From: Rhizobium sp.
GTDB lineage: Bacteria > Pseudomonadota > Alphaproteobacteria > Rhizobiales > Rhizobiaceae
Direction: 5' to 3'
Assembly: GCA_003527225.1 (NCBI GenBank)
Contig: DPXQ01000173.1
Coordinates: 1-64,000 of the forward strand
DNA length: 64,000 nt
The notes under the pieces are model-generated. The model saw only the letters and a list, made by a program, of their open reading frames with translations, searched no databases and was not told the DNA's origin. Shown one piece after another: positions 1-8,462 of this stretch (within the stretch, counting starts at the first letter, position 1; each line of letters begins with the position of its first letter). The position numbers were made by a program, and so were the translations under genes.

Positions 1-203
1 CAGAGATTCCCACGGAGCCCCATCACGCTCGGCGGCGGCGCTTGCAGGCCGAGATAGGTCAGCCGCGCGAAGATGGCGGCATAGACCAGACCAAGGATAA
101 AGAAGGCAATGAGGAAGCGTCCCTTGTACATGCGGCCGGTCATGCGGCGGCGCTTGCGGAACGGCTTCAACGGAGTCTTGGAGGGATAGAGGCGCATCGT
201 CAT
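1..203 (-). CDS. FtsI/PBP-like protein, N-terminal fragment
   Basis: Only the first 67 codons lie in the window; the gene runs off the left edge. The peptide opens with a strongly basic stretch (KPFRKRRRMTGRMYKGR) followed by one membrane segment of about 20 residues (FLIAFFILGLVYAAIFARL). This is the layout of the membrane anchor of class B penicillin-binding proteins such as FtsI. A GGAG lies 8 bases before the ATG at 203; a second in-frame ATG sits at 197. The catalytic domain is outside the window, so the family call rests on the anchor alone. Another single-pass envelope protein cannot be excluded. Confidence 0.5.
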   Translation of the reverse strand, partial: MTMRLYPSKTPLKPFRKRRRMTGRMYKGRFLIAFFILGLVYAAIFARLTYLGLQAPPPSVMGLRGNL

Positions 204-267
204 GCCGAAATCTCCGAATGAGGCCATGCTGGCCATACAGCCGGGAGCAGGAGGTTCATTCGATCGC

Positions 268-924
268 TCATCGCCGGGCGACCTTGTAAACGGAGGCCGG
301 GGGGAAGTTCCGAACCACAGTGCCGACCCTTTCGGCTTGAAGACCGAGACGATCGAGAATGACCGTCGGAATCGGACATCTCCACCCATAGGTGAACTGG
401 AAGAGGCAAGCGCTTGGATCGAGCAGCGCAAAGGCACCCCGTACGATACGGAAGACTTTCCTCCGGGGCATTGCAAGCAGCGGGAGGCCGCTCACGGCGG
501 CGCCGTGCAGGGGAAAGTCGGAGCGGGTATGCCAGAGGCGGCCTGCGTCCAGGCAAATGATCTTAGCTGCCGGAAATCGCTCCTTCAGGCTGGCGGCGAA
601 GTCGTGGCCGAACTCGACGAGCGTCAGATCCTCCTGGCGCACACCGCGGTGTATGAGCATTCGCGTGAAGACACCCGTGCCCGGACCAAGTTCCAGCACG
701 GGCCCGTAGGCCGGATCGACATGGCGAGTTATCAGGGCGGAAAGCCTGTCGCTCGACGGTACCAGCGATCCAACCCTTGCTGGGTCGGTCATCCATTCTT
801 TGAAAAAAGCTGCCGTATCCGAGAACGAGATACTGGCCGTTTTGCCTTGCTTGATTGTCATGGGGGTGCACGGAGCTACTGAGAAAATGGCATACGGTGA
901 CGTGGGGTGAAATATGGCCTTCAC
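268..924 (-). CDS. SAM-dependent methyltransferase, PmtA-like
   Basis: A class I methyltransferase of 218 codons. The SAM-binding motif I is clear (VLELGPGTGVFTRML, about residues 76-90), and an acidic residue follows at the end of the next strand (TLVEFG). The pattern resembles rhizobial phospholipid N-methyltransferase relatives, which methylate phosphatidylethanolamine at the membrane, but the substrate cannot be read from the sequence. The start at 924 overlaps the stop of the upstream transglycosylase as ATGA, which suggests translational coupling. An internal ATG at 861 (MTIKQGK) would give a start closer to the conserved domain and is the main alternative. Confidence 0.7.
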   Translation of the reverse strand: MKAIFHPTSPYAIFSVAPCTPMTIKQGKTASISFSDTAAFFKEWMTDPARVGSLVPSSDRLSALITRHVDPAYGPVLELGPGTGVFTRMLIHRGVRQEDLTLVEFGHDFAASLKERFPAAKIICLDAGRLWHTRSDFPLHGAAVSGLPLLAMPRRKVFRIVRGAFALLDPSACLFQFTYGWRCPIPTVILDRLGLQAERVGTVVRNFPPASVYKVARR

Positions 925-2240
925 GGGGTTTCTCCGTCTTTCCGGCCTGCTGGACTTCGGCGCAGCGACTGAAGGATTTGTTTCGTGGGAAAGCCATCGG
1001 CAAGCCTGCCCTCGCTTTTCTGGTAGCGAATGAGTGCGAGGCGCGATTTGGCCCCGATCCGCCCATCGATCTCACCTACGTCGTAGCCACGCTCGCTCAG
1101 CAGCTTTTGTAGTTCTCGCCGCTCAACCTGAGAAAGCGGTGCTATGTCGGCCGGCCATGCCGCGGTAAACGACGCTCCGCCCGATACTCGGTCCGCCAAA
1201 TGGGCGACGGAAAGAGCATAACTGTCCGAGTTATTGTAGCGCTTGATGACGTCGAAGTTGCGCAGCAACAGGAAAGCGGGGCCTCTGCCGCCGGCTGGCA
1301 GGTAAAACCGGGCGCTATCGCCCGGTCGGGGAAAGGCTTTACCGTCCACCCGTATGGCGCCGAGCCTTTGCCACTCTTGCATTGTCATCCGTCTCGCGGC
1401 CCACGCTGACGCGTAGTCGAAGGTCTTTGGCAGGCGGACTTCATATCCCCAGGCCTCGCCGTGCCTCCAGCCGCTCTTCGACAGATAGTTGGCGGACGAC
1501 GCGAGTGCATCGGGCACGGAGGACCAGATATCAGCCCGCCCGTCCCCCTCGAAATCCACGGCATAATTGACGAAGCTAGACGGCATGAACTGGGTCTGGC
1601 CCATGGCGCCTGCCCAGGAACCAACCATCCGGTCGGATCGAACGTGACCGTCTCGCACGATTTCGAGGGCGGTCATCAACTCTCGCCGGAAATAGGCGCC
1701 GCGGTAGTTCTCGTGCGCCAAGGTCGCGAGCGCATGCAACACGTTGCTTCCACCCATGAAGCCACCGTAGTTCGTCTCAATGCCCCAGATAGAGACGAGA
1801 ATTTCCGCTGGCACGCCGTAGGCTTCTTCGATGCGTGCCAGTGCATTGTTCCATTCAATGGACTTGGCCCGCCCGCTTGCGATACGCTTCGTGTTGACGC
1901 GCTTCTCGATGTAGTTCTGAACGGTTGCAAGTGTTTCGGGCTGCGTTGTTGAGGATTCGATGACCTTCGGGATGATCTTGAAGCCGGCGAAAGCCTGCTC
2001 GAACAGGTCGCGTGGAATCCTGCGAGATTTTGCCTCGGTCCAGAGGTCCGCCAGATATGCGCCTTGGCCGCCTGAAGTCGCCATGACAGGGCCAGCTGCC
2101 AACGAAAGGGCAGCGGCGAGGGTGAGAACGGTTAGCGTGCTTGCTGGGTTTCTGGGACTGTTCTCCGGCGCAGATGCCTGGCCGGCAGGGGGAGCCGCGC
2201 GTGCGTGTGCACGGCTCGTACGAGCGTGTTTGGTAAACAT
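921..2240 (-). CDS. Lytic murein transglycosylase (MltB-like) with peptidoglycan-binding domain
   Basis: A 439-residue exported enzyme expected to cleave the glycan strand of peptidoglycan, forming 1,6-anhydro ends in the periplasm. A signal segment (TLTVLTLAAALSLAAGPVMA) ends near residue 54. The SLT_3/MltB catalytic region follows, with the typical SIWGIETNYGGFMG (catalytic Glu of IETNYG) and GSWAGAMGQTQFMPSSF motifs. The last 60 residues (LLSERGYDVGEIDGRIGAKSRLALIRYQ) are a PG_binding_1 domain. Length and domain order match the alphaproteobacterial family. It is the upstream partner of the methyltransferase, with a 4-base overlap. Confidence 0.9.
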   Translation of the reverse strand: MFTKHARTSRAHARAAPPAGQASAPENSPRNPASTLTVLTLAAALSLAAGPVMATSGGQGAYLADLWTEAKSRRIPRDLFEQAFAGFKIIPKVIESSTTQPETLATVQNYIEKRVNTKRIASGRAKSIEWNNALARIEEAYGVPAEILVSIWGIETNYGGFMGGSNVLHALATLAHENYRGAYFRRELMTALEIVRDGHVRSDRMVGSWAGAMGQTQFMPSSFVNYAVDFEGDGRADIWSSVPDALASSANYLSKSGWRHGEAWGYEVRLPKTFDYASAWAARRMTMQEWQRLGAIRVDGKAFPRPGDSARFYLPAGGRGPAFLLLRNFDVIKRYNNSDSYALSVAHLADRVSGGASFTAAWPADIAPLSQVERRELQKLLSERGYDVGEIDGRIGAKSRLALIRYQKSEGRLADGFPTKQILQSLRRSPAGRKDGETP

Positions 2241-2325
2241 GGATCAATCCGCTTTGCTGGTGACTGCCGGTTAAGCCGGCGTTTCGGCAAGGGAAGCGGT
2301 AGAGACCGAAGGACTTCGAGTGGAG

Positions 2326-2724
2326 CTACGCTTCCCGTGAAGGCCGCAGCGTGCGGGGTGGGCGAAGGAGTTCGTAAGGCGCTTTGCTGCCGTCGGCAGC
2401 TTCGAGCACCCCATACCAAGCTTTTCCGAATGACCTCGCCTTCAGCGGAATACCTGCTGTCAGGTTTGGCGTTTCGTGTAAGTGCTCGGCACTGTTGTGA
2501 GCGTGGAGCGCGCCCGACGCACGCTTGTCTTTGCCGTCGGTCTCGTGGCTATGCCGCAGAAAGGCTCCGGCCATGTCAGACGGCCGCTCGTCATGCAACG
2601 ATAGTTCGACGAAGGAGACTGCAGGGCGGAAATCGCGGCCGTTCTGATGTGGCAATAGCCAGCCGAACGCCATCGCGAGCGCGATGACGGCAGACAGGAG
2701 GGTCGTGTGGAGCCGGCTCGACAT
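2326..2724 (-). CDS. His-rich exported protein, copy 1
   Basis: A 132-residue protein with an N-terminal signal or anchor segment (TLLSAVIALAMAFGWLLP) and a His-rich middle (LRHSHETDG, HAHNSAEHLHE), ending in a conserved tail LLRPPRTLRPSREA. It is related in layout to three other proteins in this window (6921-7295, 16901-17233, 17343-17732), all with an export signal, clustered histidines and a C-terminal L-x-R-P-P-R/K. The histidines suggest periplasmic binding of a divalent metal; that is inference. It lies 62 bases downstream of the anchor-like gene at 2787-3293 and is probably cotranscribed with it. No catalytic motif is visible. Confidence 0.6.
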   Translation of the reverse strand: MSSRLHTTLLSAVIALAMAFGWLLPHQNGRDFRPAVSFVELSLHDERPSDMAGAFLRHSHETDGKDKRASGALHAHNSAEHLHETPNLTAGIPLKARSFGKAWYGVLEAADGSKAPYELLRPPRTLRPSREA

Positions 2725-2786
2725 GTTTAACAGCTACTCACCGAAATCTTAAGAATTTGTTGCTTCAATGCCGCCTTCGATTTCAA

Positions 2787-3293
2787 TTATTGGCTATGAG
2801 CGTGCCATCGTAGCGTCCGAAAATTCCCTCGCGTCTCAAAACTCAAAACGGTTGGGACTGAGGTCTCGTTTCGAAAATCCCACCCTATATGGCCGGTCAT
2901 GGGCGATACCACGGTGCCGTTGTCTGTCCTGATATCTCGCCCGGCCTCATAGATCTGTTCCTGATTGCCCTGGCGTCCATGCAATCTAAACGACAGGCCT
3001 TTTTCTCGCGCTTTCCAACTGAATGACGCTTGTTCTCCTTCCGTCATTTCCATCTCGATCTCGGCGAGGGCTCCGCCGTCAAGCGAAACATCCACACTGC
3101 GAGACAAGACAGGCGCGCGCACCTGCGCCGCTTCCAATCTTATTGGTGAGCCTGCTTCTAATCTCCTCCAACTGGCAACATCGGAAGGGGCAGTTTGGGA
3201 ACCCACGCCGTTCGGGAGCACTAAGAAACTCCACAACGTCGCGAGGAATACGGTTAGGCAGAAGGTGACCGAAGTGGCAAGTTCGTTTCGCAT
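2787..3293 (-). CDS. Anchor-domain protein, short diverged copy
   Basis: A 168-residue protein with one N-terminal membrane segment (VTFCLTVFLATLWSFLVLP). Its C-terminal half matches the C-terminal domain of the two larger anchor proteins in this window: FRLHGRQGNQEQIYEAGR aligns with their FD[LA]HGDGGG..SYEKGR, and HIGWDFRNETSVP with NHGWFWRNRTSDP. Function is unknown; genes of this type are usually labelled 'transmembrane anchor protein'. The start at 3293 has a strong AGGAGG eight bases upstream, inside the palindrome at 3300-3316, so repressor binding there would also cover the ribosome-binding region of the DNA. It is followed by His-rich copy 1. Confidence 0.6.
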   Translation of the reverse strand: MRNELATSVTFCLTVFLATLWSFLVLPNGVGSQTAPSDVASWRRLEAGSPIRLEAAQVRAPVLSRSVDVSLDGGALAEIEMEMTEGEQASFSWKAREKGLSFRLHGRQGNQEQIYEAGRDIRTDNGTVVSPMTGHIGWDFRNETSVPTVLSFETRGNFRTLRWHAHSQ

Positions 3294-3299
3294 TATCCT

Positions 3300-3316
3300 A
3301 TCCTCCTAGAGAGGAT
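3300..3316. promoter_or_regulatory. RcnR/CsoR-type operator candidate, site 1
   Basis: ATCCTCCTAGAGAGGAT is an inverted repeat (ATCCTC / GAGGAT, 5-base spacer) directly upstream of the gene starting at 3293. It matches the palindromes before the two RcnR-family genes (7345-7360, 19412-19428) and those at 9034-9050 and 14980-14996. Assignment to an RcnR-type repressor is inference from that shared position and pattern. Confidence 0.5.
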
Positions 3317-3398
3317 ATTTCATTCGTTGTTAAGCTCTTGCACATTACCGTCGGGGGTGCAACCGGGACCGGTCAGCTATTGCCAGGGAGAGAAACAC

Positions 3399-3896
3399 AT
3401 GTGGACGCCTGCCTTGATCGGAACCTGGTGTGCTGTGCTCTGTTTAAGCGCGGTCTACCTCGGGGCGACATATTCCCCGCGAGAAAGGAGCGTAGAACCC
3501 CAGTTTCCGGTCCTTTCTGAGCACCACATCATTAGCTTGGAGCCGATGACTGTCCCGATTGTCCGAGAGGGACAGTTGAAGGGCTATGTCGTCGCCGAGG
3601 TGTCGCTCACAGCAAACGATGAAGCGTGGCATGGGCGCAAATTTCCAACGATGGAAATGTCAGATCAACTGATGGCCACCCTGCAAACTTTGCCAGTGAT
3701 GGCAGATCCAAACTTTGATCTGAAGGAAGTCCGAGCCGGAATTGTCGCGAAGATGAACGAGCGATTTGGGGCCGAGGCTTTCTACCAAGCGGTTCTTGCG
3801 AGGCTGGAATTCCTATCGGTGGCCGACATCGAAAAAACTCGAAACCCCGAAATCTATCGGGTCAAGTCGACGTCCATAGCAAAACAGCCGGCGTGA
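3399..3896 (+). CDS. Single-pass exported protein of unknown function
   Basis: I chose the ATG at 3399 because GGGAGAG lies 8 bases upstream and the protein then opens with a membrane or signal segment (LIGTWCAVLCLSAVYLGATY). A start at 3327 would add 24 residues without homologous character. The remaining 130 residues look globular and periplasmic (EPMTVPIVREGQLKGYVVAEVSL), reminiscent of FliL-like proteins in layout only. It is divergent from the anchor-like gene and about 100 bases from operator site 1. I recognise no family. Confidence 0.5.
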   Translation: MWTPALIGTWCAVLCLSAVYLGATYSPRERSVEPQFPVLSEHHIISLEPMTVPIVREGQLKGYVVAEVSLTANDEAWHGRKFPTMEMSDQLMATLQTLPVMADPNFDLKEVRAGIVAKMNERFGAEAFYQAVLARLEFLSVADIEKTRNPEIYRVKSTSIAKQPA

Positions 3897-4038
3897 GCGG
3901 CAGTCTCGTCATATTGCCGTCTTGCCTATGCAGATTGTTTGCCGTTGTCAGCGGCGCGCCTGGATTTCCGTAAGTTGAAGCGATGCTGCTGGCTTTCGTA
4001 TATGAGGGCTTGCTATTGGCGCCTATAGATGCGAATGA

Positions 4039-4058
4039 TTTGCAATTGCATTTGCAAA
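4039..4058. promoter_or_regulatory. Mur-like (Fur family) operator before mntH
   Basis: TTTGCAATTGCATTTGCAAA is a perfect 7-base inverted repeat (TTTGCAA / TTGCAAA) with a 6-base spacer, ending 13 bases before the mntH start codon. Rhizobial Mur represses manganese uptake genes through TGCAA-rich inverted repeats, and this site fits that pattern in sequence and place. The exact match to a published Mur box was not tested. Confidence 0.6.
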
Positions 4059-4071
4059 AGGGAGACTTCTC

Positions 4072-5397
4072 TTGGACGTGAGAAGGGAAGGGTGGCTGTC
4101 GTCCGGTGGCGAGGTGTCGCTCTCCGACGTGCATCGTACGGTTTCGGTGAAAAAGGATTCCTCGCGCCTTCGCCGGGCGCTCGCATTTTTCGGGCCGGGC
4201 TATCTGGTGGCCGTTGGCTACATGGACCCCGGCAACTGGGCGACATCCCTGGCAGGCGGTTCGCGCTTCGGCTACACGCTGCTCGTCGTCGCGCTCGTAT
4301 CCAACATCATGGCGATCGTTCTTCAGTCGCTCTGCGCACGCCTCGCCGTGGCGTCGGGCCGAGATCTGGCGCAAGCATGTCGCGATGCCTTTCCGCGACC
4401 AGTTGCCTACGGGCTCTGGTTCCTCGCCGAAATCGCCATCATCGCCACGGATATTGCCGAGGTCATCGGGACGGCCATCGGCCTCAACCTCATTTTTTGC
4501 ATCCCGCTCGAACTCGGCGTCATTGTCACGGCGCTGGACGTTTTCCTGATCCTCTATCTCCAGCGCCTCGGTTTCCGCTGGCTGGAAGCATTCGTAATGG
4601 CCTTGCTTGGCATTATCGCCGTCTGCTTTGCCGTACAGATCGCACTTGCCGACCCCGATTGGGGTGGCGTTCTGCGCGGCTTCGCACCAACGACGGAAAT
4701 CATCACCAATCCCGATATGCTCTACCTGGCGCTCGGCATTCTTGGAGCGACGGTGATGCCGCACAATCTTTACCTGCATTCTGGGATCGTGCAGACGCGC
4801 GCCTATGGCGAGACACTGGAAGAGCGGCGTGAAGCGCTGCGGTTTGCAACGCTCGATTCGACGATCGCGCTCATGTTCGCGCTTCTCGTCAATGCCTCGA
4901 TCCTCATCCTTGCTGCCGCCGCGTTCAATGGCACCGGCCGAACCGGAATCGCCGAACTCGGCGAGGCGCATAGTCTGCTTGCGCCGCTGCTTGGCATGGC
5001 GATCGCACCCACTCTCTTCGGCATTGCGCTTTTGTGTTGCGGCATCAATTCGACGGTCACCGCAACGCTTGCGGGGCAGATCGTGATGGAGGGGTTTCTG
5101 CACATCCAGCTCGCCCCTTGGCTGCGCCGGCTTATCACGCGCGGGATCGCCATTGTACCGGCCGCGGGCGTTACGCTCCTTTACGGGGACAGCGGAACCG
5201 CGCAACTCCTGATCTTGACGCAGGTTGTACTCAGCCTTCAGCTTTCCTTTGCGGTCTTTCCCTTGGTGATGTTCACCGCGGACCGCCGGAAGATGGGAGA
5301 GCTTGTCGCTCCTATGTGGCTGATTGGGCTCGCGGGTCTCATCGCGGTCGTCATCGCCGGCCTGAACGTCAAGATGATCATCGACTTCCTCGGCTGA
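4072..5397 (+). CDS. mntH: NRAMP manganese/iron importer MntH
   Basis: A 441-residue proton-coupled divalent-metal importer of the inner membrane. The two family signatures that form the metal site are present: [15 protein letters not shown] in TM1 (DPGN) and [14 protein letters not shown] in TM6 (MPHN). Eleven or so hydrophobic segments cover most of the length, as usual for bacterial MntH. The start is TTG at 4072, with GGAG seven bases upstream; the next Met codons fall inside TM1. A Mur-like palindrome just upstream suggests repression by manganese. Convergent with the anchor-HupE-His-rich operon, from which a strong hairpin separates it. Confidence 0.93.
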   Translation: MDVRREGWLSSGGEVSLSDVHRTVSVKKDSSRLRRALAFFGPGYLVAVGYMDPGNWATSLAGGSRFGYTLLVVALVSNIMAIVLQSLCARLAVASGRDLAQACRDAFPRPVAYGLWFLAEIAIIATDIAEVIGTAIGLNLIFCIPLELGVIVTALDVFLILYLQRLGFRWLEAFVMALLGIIAVCFAVQIALADPDWGGVLRGFAPTTEIITNPDMLYLALGILGATVMPHNLYLHSGIVQTRAYGETLEERREALRFATLDSTIALMFALLVNASILILAAAAFNGTGRTGIAELGEAHSLLAPLLGMAIAPTLFGIALLCCGINSTVTATLAGQIVMEGFLHIQLAPWLRRLITRGIAIVPAAGVTLLYGDSGTAQLLILTQVVLSLQLSFAVFPLVMFTADRRKMGELVAPMWLIGLAGLIAVVIAGLNVKMIIDFLG

Positions 5398-5407
5398 CAA
5401 CGGCATC

Positions 5408-5435
5408 GAATCCTCCCGCCGGAGCGGGAGGATTC
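5408..5435. terminator. Hairpin between convergent mntH and anchor gene
   Basis: A perfect 12-base-pair stem (GAATCCTCCCGC / GCGGGAGGATTC) with the tetraloop CGGA lies in the 57-base gap between two convergent genes. There is no U-tract on either side. It probably works as a bidirectional terminator or 3'-end stabiliser. Confidence 0.65.
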
Positions 5436-5454
5436 CTCCTGGAGCCTGAGCGGC

Positions 5455-6135
5455 TTACATAATGCGCTTGATGTCGGTATAGGCGCCATCGGTCTTCAAG
5501 GTGACGGTGACCGGATCACTGGTACGGTTGCGCCAGAACCAGCCGTGATTGCCATCGAATGCTGCTTCAAGAACACCACTATGTTCCGCAGCGCCACGGC
5601 CCTTTTCGTAGCTGATGCTTTCGCCGCCACCGTCGCCGTGCAGGTCGAAATTGACCTTCGAGCCATTCGCGGTCCAGGTGAAGTTCGCCGTTGCGCCCTT
5701 GACCATGACCAGCTTCACTTCCGCGCCTTCACCGGGCTGAAGCGTGATGGACATTTCGTCCTTCCTGAGCGCAGCATCCTGTGCATAGGCCGATGAGATG
5801 CCGAACTCACGGATGATGCGGTCCATCAGGCTGGTTCCCTCCATCGGCGTCGTTGCAGGTTGATCCTGCGTGCCGCCCGAAGCCGCCGCTGGCTGTGCGG
5901 CGTCTTCGGCCGCCTTTCGGTCCATTTCGGCTTCTTCGGCGAGTTGGACCTTGATCTCGCCCATATCCTTCAGGCCCATGGCAGAGCCGACGCCCGTGGG
6001 GTCGATGCCGTATTCGGAAGGAAGGACGATGGTGACAAGGATGGCCGCGGCTGCGACAGCCGAAATGATGGTGGATTTGACGAGTTGTGCGGAGGAGGGC
6101 AGGTCGTCGGCAGAGGGTGCTTGGGAGTTGAACAT
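5455..6135 (-). CDS. Transmembrane anchor protein, copy A
   Basis: A 226-residue protein with one membrane segment near the N-terminus (TIISAVAAAAILVTIVLPSEY), a low-complexity Ala/Glu-rich stretch, then a C-terminal domain of about 100 residues (from DEMSITLQPGEGAEVKL). It is closely similar to the C-terminal half of the protein at 18508-19311; shared landmarks are HGDGGG, SYEKGRG and NHGWFWRN. It is the third gene of an operon after a His-rich protein (6921-7295) and a HupE-type protein (6149-6874), 13 bases after the latter. The conserved His and Trp residues in a periplasmic domain suggest metal or partner binding, but no function is established. Confidence 0.75.
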   Translation of the reverse strand: MFNSQAPSADDLPSSAQLVKSTIISAVAAAAILVTIVLPSEYGIDPTGVGSAMGLKDMGEIKVQLAEEAEMDRKAAEDAAQPAAASGGTQDQPATTPMEGTSLMDRIIREFGISSAYAQDAALRKDEMSITLQPGEGAEVKLVMVKGATANFTWTANGSKVNFDLHGDGGGESISYEKGRGAAEHSGVLEAAFDGNHGWFWRNRTSDPVTVTLKTDGAYTDIKRIM

Positions 6136-6148
6136 GTTTCTATCCTTG

Positions 6149-6874
6149 TTAGGCGACGAAATAGCCGGTGAGCTGATATCCGATCAGCACCCATCCGGCA
6201 GTCATCATGAGAACGTTGGCGGTATAGGCATGGCGCAGGAAGCCTGACGTCTTGCGCCAGTAGCTCATACCGATGAGGATGATGGCGAGAGCGATCAGCT
6301 GGCCGATCTCAACGCCGACATTGAAGGCAAGCAGGTTCGGCACGAGGCCGTCTTCGGCGATCTCATATTCCAGGATTTTGGTCGCGAGACCGAGACCGTG
6401 GAAGAACCCGAAAATCAGCGTTGCGAGCTTCGTGTTCGGCTGGAAGCCGAGCCAGCGCTGGAAAGCCCCGAGATTGTCGAGCGCCTTGTAGACGACCGAG
6501 AGGCCTATGATGGCGTCGATCAGATAGGAGCTGACGTTCCAGCCGTAGTAGACGCCGAGCAGCATCGTCGTCGAATGCCCGATGGCGAACAGGCTGACAT
6601 AAATGCCGATATGCTTCAGCCGGTATAGGAAGAAGATTACACCGAACAGGAAGAGGAGATGGTCGTATCCCGTAACCATATGCTTGGCGCCGAGATAGAC
6701 GAACGGGATCAGGTTTACGCCCGATATCTCCTGGATGTAGCCCTTATCGCCCTCTGCAACAGCATGGGCTGCCGCCGCACCTGCGGTGAAGAGCAAGGCG
6801 AGGAACGCAAAGAGGAGTTGGGATGCGGGCAAGCCGAACGTGCGGCCGCCCCCTCCGAAGAGTGGTGGTTTCAT
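6149..6874 (-). CDS. HupE/UreJ family membrane protein, copy A
   Basis: A 241-residue polytopic protein. After a cleavable-looking signal (LLFAFLALLFTAGAAAAHA) come about six membrane segments with the HupE/UreJ_2 landmarks: GAKHMVTGYDHLLFLFGVIF, GHSTTMLLG, FGFFHGLGLATKI and FNVGVEIGQL. HupE proteins are linked to nickel supply for hydrogenase and urease; no such enzyme is nearby, so here the substrate is open. The neighbouring RcnR-type gene and metal exporters suggest nickel, cobalt or a related ion. It sits between the His-rich gene and the anchor gene in one operon. The protein at 17779-18498 is a close paralogue in the same gene order. Confidence 0.85.
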   Translation of the reverse strand: MKPPLFGGGGRTFGLPASQLLFAFLALLFTAGAAAAHAVAEGDKGYIQEISGVNLIPFVYLGAKHMVTGYDHLLFLFGVIFFLYRLKHIGIYVSLFAIGHSTTMLLGVYYGWNVSSYLIDAIIGLSVVYKALDNLGAFQRWLGFQPNTKLATLIFGFFHGLGLATKILEYEIAEDGLVPNLLAFNVGVEIGQLIALAIILIGMSYWRKTSGFLRHAYTANVLMMTAGWVLIGYQLTGYFVA

Positions 6875-6920
6875 AGAAATATCCGTGACTTTGTTGAATG
6901 CGCCGCCAAAGCGGCATCGA

Positions 6921-7295
6921 TCAGGCCAAAGGCACGGAGCGCGGCGGACGTTCGAGAAGAACGATCAGACCCGATTGCAAGGTATCGCTGCGAAACTGGT
7001 AGTCGAGCGCGGTCGCGACGCGGATGGAGCCGGTCGATCCGATCCATAGGCTCGGCTTTTCATGCGTATGGTCGGCATCATGACGATCGTCGACATCGCC
7101 ATCGACCTCATCGAAATCGTCATGCGAATGGCCGGAAGCATGATCGCTTTCGCCATGGTGAGACTGCATGAATTCGGTTAAATGCTGACGTGCAGGATGT
7201 GCGCCGGGCGTCGACAAAGCCAGCATGAAAACGGCAAGGCAGCAAAGGATTGCCACCACCGATCCGAATACTGGTTTTGAGTGTCGAAACGCCAT
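6921..7295 (-). CDS. His-rich exported protein, copy 2
   Basis: A 124-residue protein starting at the ATG at 7295, which has AGGA eight bases upstream; the open frame extends further up but through the divergent control region. It has a signal segment (VVAILCCLAVFMLALSTPG), a middle rich in His and Asp (HHGESDHASGHSHDDFDEVD, DRHDADHTH) and the shared tail LLERPPRSVPLA. The His/Asp mixture suits binding of divalent metal in the periplasm. It is the first gene of the operon with HupE copy A and anchor copy A, divergent from the RcnR-type gene at 7372; the operator at 7345-7360 lies between them. Confidence 0.65.
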   Translation of the reverse strand: MAFRHSKPVFGSVVAILCCLAVFMLALSTPGAHPARQHLTEFMQSHHGESDHASGHSHDDFDEVDGDVDDRHDADHTHEKPSLWIGSTGSIRVATALDYQFRSDTLQSGLIVLLERPPRSVPLA

Positions 7296-7344
7296 AGATA
7301 TCCTGATAGTTTCACGCGCGGATTCGCACAAGATGCGTTCGGCG

Positions 7345-7360
7345 ATCCCCTTGGGGGGAT
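7345..7360. promoter_or_regulatory. RcnR/CsoR-type operator candidate, site 2
   Basis: ATCCCCTTGGGGGGAT, a G/C-tract palindrome in the 76-base gap between the divergent His-rich gene (7295) and the RcnR-type gene (7372). G-tracts flanked by A/T are the known recognition feature of RcnR/CsoR-family repressors. The position suits autoregulation and control of the divergent operon. Confidence 0.65.
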
Positions 7361-7371
7361 AAGGATCGAGT

Positions 7372-7647
7372 ATGGCAGAACATAGACATGAAACGCATCC
7401 TGAGATCATGCGTCGCTTGAAGCGGGCGGAGGGGCATCTCAAGAGCGTGATCGCGATGATCGAGGCTGGAAAGCCCTGCCTCGATATTGCCCAACAACTC
7501 CAGGCCGTCGAGAAGGCGATCTCGAACGCCAAACGTACCCTCATCCAGGATCATCTCGATCATTGCCTTGAGGAAACCATCGGCGTCTTGCCGCGGGACC
7601 AGCGCCAACCGATCGACGAATTCAAGGCCATCACGAAGTTCCTCTAG
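7372..7647 (+). CDS. RcnR/CsoR-family metal-sensing repressor 1
   Basis: A 91-residue all-helical repressor of the DUF156 family. The metal-ligand positions are Cys36, His61, His64 and Cys65 (GKPCLDI and DHLDHCLE). CsoR copper sensors use Cys-His-Cys at these places, while RcnR uses Cys-His-His with an N-terminal His; His4, His6 and His9 are available here. The overall sequence is closest in feel to the nickel/cobalt sensors of the DmeR/NreA type. It should release the DNA when metal is bound. AAGGA lies six bases before the start, directly after the palindrome at 7345-7360. Paralogue of the protein at 19439-19720. Confidence 0.88.
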   Translation: MAEHRHETHPEIMRRLKRAEGHLKSVIAMIEAGKPCLDIAQQLQAVEKAISNAKRTLIQDHLDHCLEETIGVLPRDQRQPIDEFKAITKFL

Positions 7648-7684
7648 CCGTCTCTTTCCAGCAGATTTGCTGGGGGGGAGGAGG

Positions 7685-8446
7685 CTAGCGCACGAAGCGT
7701 TCTATCTCGAAAAGCGCCTGCCGGTAGAGGCCGTTAAATTCGACGGCTCGTGAATCGCCATCGGTTCGCAAGATCCAATCTTCCAGAACGGGGTATTGTC
7801 GTTTTGCGAAGTCGAGCAGGTCCACGGTTCTGTCGTAACGAAGGAATGCTAGGAATCCAACAGCGACGCGTCCGCCGAGCGGCGCTTGCGCCGCCTTGAG
7901 CAAGTGCGCCAGCAGTGCTGGATTGTGTTGAAGCAAGAGGTCGATATGGCGTTGGAGCTGTGAGGCCTGATCGATCAGCGCCACTCTCTCCTGATCGAAA
8001 TCAGAGCGGTCAGCGATCTTGCGGCGCTCATAAACGACAGGAGCGTCGGGGCCAGTTTCGCACAGCCAGCCCTTACGGGGTACAAGCATATCCGCTTGAC
8101 TATCCTCGTCCTTGAAAGCGTAGAAGGGCATTGCGCGGCATCGGACTGGTTTGTTTGCGTGAATGCCGCAAAGCTTGTCATCTTGTAGCGCGGGGCATGC
8201 CATGTAAGGCGGAATGAACGACATTGGGGTTGCGACGAGCAACAAACGCTTGCGCTGCGCAATCGGGATAGAGACGCCGATGCGCTCGACGATCGTCTGG
8301 CCGCGCGCGCCTGGCCTGACGGGCGACATGGAAAGAGCAAGAGGAAACCGGCCAGCCATTGACACGGCTTCGCCGACCGTGAGTGGAACCGATCCGTAAC
8401 AACACATTCCGCAAGCGGTGCAGGCAAAACGCTTTTCCGTCGTCAT
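7685..8446 (-). CDS. YkgJ family Cys-cluster protein
   Basis: A 253-residue cytoplasmic protein with the CxxCGxCC cluster at the N-terminus (FACTACGMCCYG) and further cysteines at CPALQDDKLCGIHANKPVRC and WLCETG. This is the pattern of the YkgJ/CxxCxxCC family, thought to bind zinc or iron through the cysteines. The last 100 residues are helical and not conserved in the core domain. It lies convergent to and 37 bases from the RcnR-type gene, and 16 bases after the YchJ-like gene, with which it is probably cotranscribed. The biochemical role is unknown. Confidence 0.85.
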   Translation of the reverse strand: MTTEKRFACTACGMCCYGSVPLTVGEAVSMAGRFPLALSMSPVRPGARGQTIVERIGVSIPIAQRKRLLLVATPMSFIPPYMACPALQDDKLCGIHANKPVRCRAMPFYAFKDEDSQADMLVPRKGWLCETGPDAPVVYERRKIADRSDFDQERVALIDQASQLQRHIDLLLQHNPALLAHLLKAAQAPLGGRVAVGFLAFLRYDRTVDLLDFAKRQYPVLEDWILRTDGDSRAVEFNGLYRQALFEIERFVR

Positions 8447-8462
8447 TGCCTGCGTCCATTCG

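Noticed and set aside
3862..5406. A 514-codon minus-strand frame opposite mntH
   Set aside because: It covers mntH, whose NRAMP motifs leave no doubt. The mirror frame is charged and low in complexity with no known motif.
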